From: a virus
IMG/VR virus record: IMGVR_UViG_3300021959_006010
Coordinates: 1-64,000 of that record
DNA: 64,000 bases
Reading direction: 5' to 3' (one strand)
Shown: positions 62,937 through 64,000 of the stretch, one piece after another
Layout: each line of letters starts with the position of its first letter
Numbering within the stretch: position 1 is the first letter of the stretch
The notes under the pieces: generated by a model
The model's database searches: none
Told to the model about the DNA's origin: nothing
What the model saw: only the letters and a program-made list of their open reading frames with translations
Program-made: the position numbers and the translations under genes

Positions 62937-63999
62937 AATCGTATGCTCTTAGTGATTTTCTAAACGGTGTTAATTTACGTCCTAGTTCGTCTTGTGCTTG
63001 CTCAAAATTTTCTGCAACATACATTAGTTCGTCTGCCCTAAACATTGTATGGAACCAGTAACGTATTGCTCCTGTGCTACGTATTTTACCCTCGACCATT
63101 GCTTCTCGCCAGTGTGTTCGATGTTCTTCCACACGAGCCTTCCAAAATGGCATTTTGTCTAAGTTGTCAAAAAACTCAAGTATTTCGGCACTTGGTTTTA
63201 AAATATCAGTTAACAATTTTGTGTTATTAAATGTATTCATCCACCAAGTATAATCGTACATTGTTAACAGATCTTCTGTGCTAAAACTAAAACAACTGTT
63301 TATAAGATCTTTTCTTACAATATTTGTTTTATCTTGTTTAGTATCAAAATCTTCAAATATTAAATCTCTGTTTCGGTGATAGAATTTATTTGATGTTTGA
63401 TAGATATTATCTCTGTATGCATATGCATGATGTACTTGTAGTTCGTAATCTTCTCTATGGTTTAACAAAAGCGGCATATTAGGAACTGCTTCTAATGCAT
63501 GGAACGCCTGTGTCTCAACACCATGTCCGAAATCTTTGTCTAGTGTGTATAACCAACTTTCAGGTGTTTCTCCCGGAAGACCGAGAATAAGTTCACTGTG
63601 ATAAGGAATGTTATTTTCTTTATAATAGTTGAGAAGATATTCTAGTTGTTCTGTTTTAATATTACTACGGTCATTATATGCAAGAGTTTTCTTACTCCAA
63701 CTTTGAATACCTAATTTTAATGGTGTCCAATGTCCGCTTTCTGCTGCAAAATTATCTTTAAAAAATATTTTACTAATTTCAGGTACATACTTAACACTAT
63801 TTTTAGCAGTGCCGCATAGACTAATAAACACATCATCACGCTTGTGATCACGCATATACTTTGTCATGTCTAGATCACGCTCATACATTCCCCAATTTGC
63901 ATCTATAATTTTAACACCAGTAATTGACTCGCTTTTTAAAAGTTTATCTATAGTCTGATAGTTTACATCGTTGTCATATTTGCTAACAACACTACCTGT
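62908..63999 (-). CDS. B12-type radical SAM protein, 5' end outside window
   Basis: The minus-strand frame is open to the right edge, so about 363 C-terminal residues are present and the cluster-binding CxxxCxxC lies outside. KIIDANWGMYERDLDM near the visible N terminus matches the DANFGIFxERD block of the genes at 23064 and 37026. SELILGLPGETPESW, further on, matches ELILGLPGETYESW. It is therefore a third paralogue. The ATG at 63888 is internal to the conserved block and is not the real start. It is the first visible gene of the minus-strand operon. Confidence 0.78.
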   Translation of the reverse strand, partial: TGSVVSKYDNDVNYQTIDKLLKSESITGVKIIDANWGMYERDLDMTKYMRDHKRDDVFISLCGTAKNSVKYVPEISKIFFKDNFAAESGHWTPLKLGIQSWSKKTLAYNDRSNIKTEQLEYLLNYYKENNIPYHSELILGLPGETPESWLYTLDKDFGHGVETQAFHALEAVPNMPLLLNHREDYELQVHHAYAYRDNIYQTSNKFYHRNRDLIFEDFDTKQDKTNIVRKDLINSCFSFSTEDLLTMYDYTWWMNTFNNTKLLTDILKPSAEILEFFDNLDKMPFWKARVEEHRTHWREAMVEGKIRSTGAIRYWFHTMFRADELMYVAENFEQAQDELGRKLTPFRKSLRAYDYEYTLSEKA

Positions 64000-64000
64000 A

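Noticed and set aside
63888-63888. ATG at 63888 as the start of the last radical SAM gene
   Set aside because: The frame stays open to the edge and the residues just upstream (IDANWG) belong to the conserved block of its paralogues, so the gene continues outside the window.
1-64000. tRNA genes, CRISPR arrays, insertion sequences, integrase or attachment sites
   Set aside because: No gap is long enough for a tRNA plus flanks, no spaced direct repeats were seen, and no transposase or integrase motif occurs in any protein.

Overview
This window is very AT-rich, almost gap-free and contains phage virion genes, so it is most likely part of a large tailed-phage genome. A T4-like marine myovirus of a cyanobacterium or SAR11-type host is the best guess. 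The pointers are a tail-collar fibre protein, several long beta-rich virion proteins of the kind seen in marine T4-like phages, and late-promoter octamers of the NATAAATA type. These octamers sit before the virion genes (8520, 13128, 14649, 14657) and before one minus-strand gene (59259 reading down). The host assignment is inference; the phage assignment is well supported.

Layout. (1) Positions 2-15775, plus strand: six virion genes. The first is a giant structural protein cut by the left edge, followed by a small conserved virion protein, three fibre or adhesin paralogues that share an N-terminal module, and another structural protein. (2) Positions 15829-54071, plus strand: a compact cluster of accessory genes with almost no spacing, many coupled by ATGA or TAATG overlaps. 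It is punctuated by near-perfect sigma70-type promoters at 15776, 26164, 40168, 46957 and 54058. It holds ten radical SAM enzymes with an N-terminal twitch-like cysteine module, two SPASM-type radical SAM enzymes and two B12-type radical SAM enzymes. Around them lie glycosyltransferase-like proteins, a sugar epimerase, a nucleotide-sugar dehydrogenase, a sulfotransferase-like protein, three SGNH-like hydrolases, a methyltransferase-like protein, a QueC-like PP-loop enzyme and a family of three unknown proteins always found beside radical SAM genes. (3) Positions 54108-58397, plus strand: two nitroreductase-like genes, another radical SAM/SPASM gene of distinct base composition and two Fe(II)/2OG-type oxygenases. 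(4) Positions 58408-63999, minus strand: an Asp/Asn-hydroxylase-like gene behind its own late promoter, then a coupled operon of a third B12-type radical SAM gene (cut by the right edge), two unknown genes, a TauD-like oxygenase, a fatty acid desaturase and a short-chain dehydrogenase. The two strands converge at a perfect hairpin at 58383-58407.

How it may work together. The outstanding feature is at least 16 radical SAM genes in about 45 kb of phage DNA, mixed with sugar-, sulfate- and oxidation-type tailoring enzymes directly downstream of the receptor-binding genes. The most economical reading is a biosynthetic cassette that builds or remodels a surface glycan, lipid or peptide, either on the host during infection or on the virion. 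No substrate is visible in the sequence. There are no tRNA or rRNA genes, CRISPR arrays, insertion sequences or integrase in the window, and no gene-free stretch above 300 bases; the longest gaps are about 30-55 bases.
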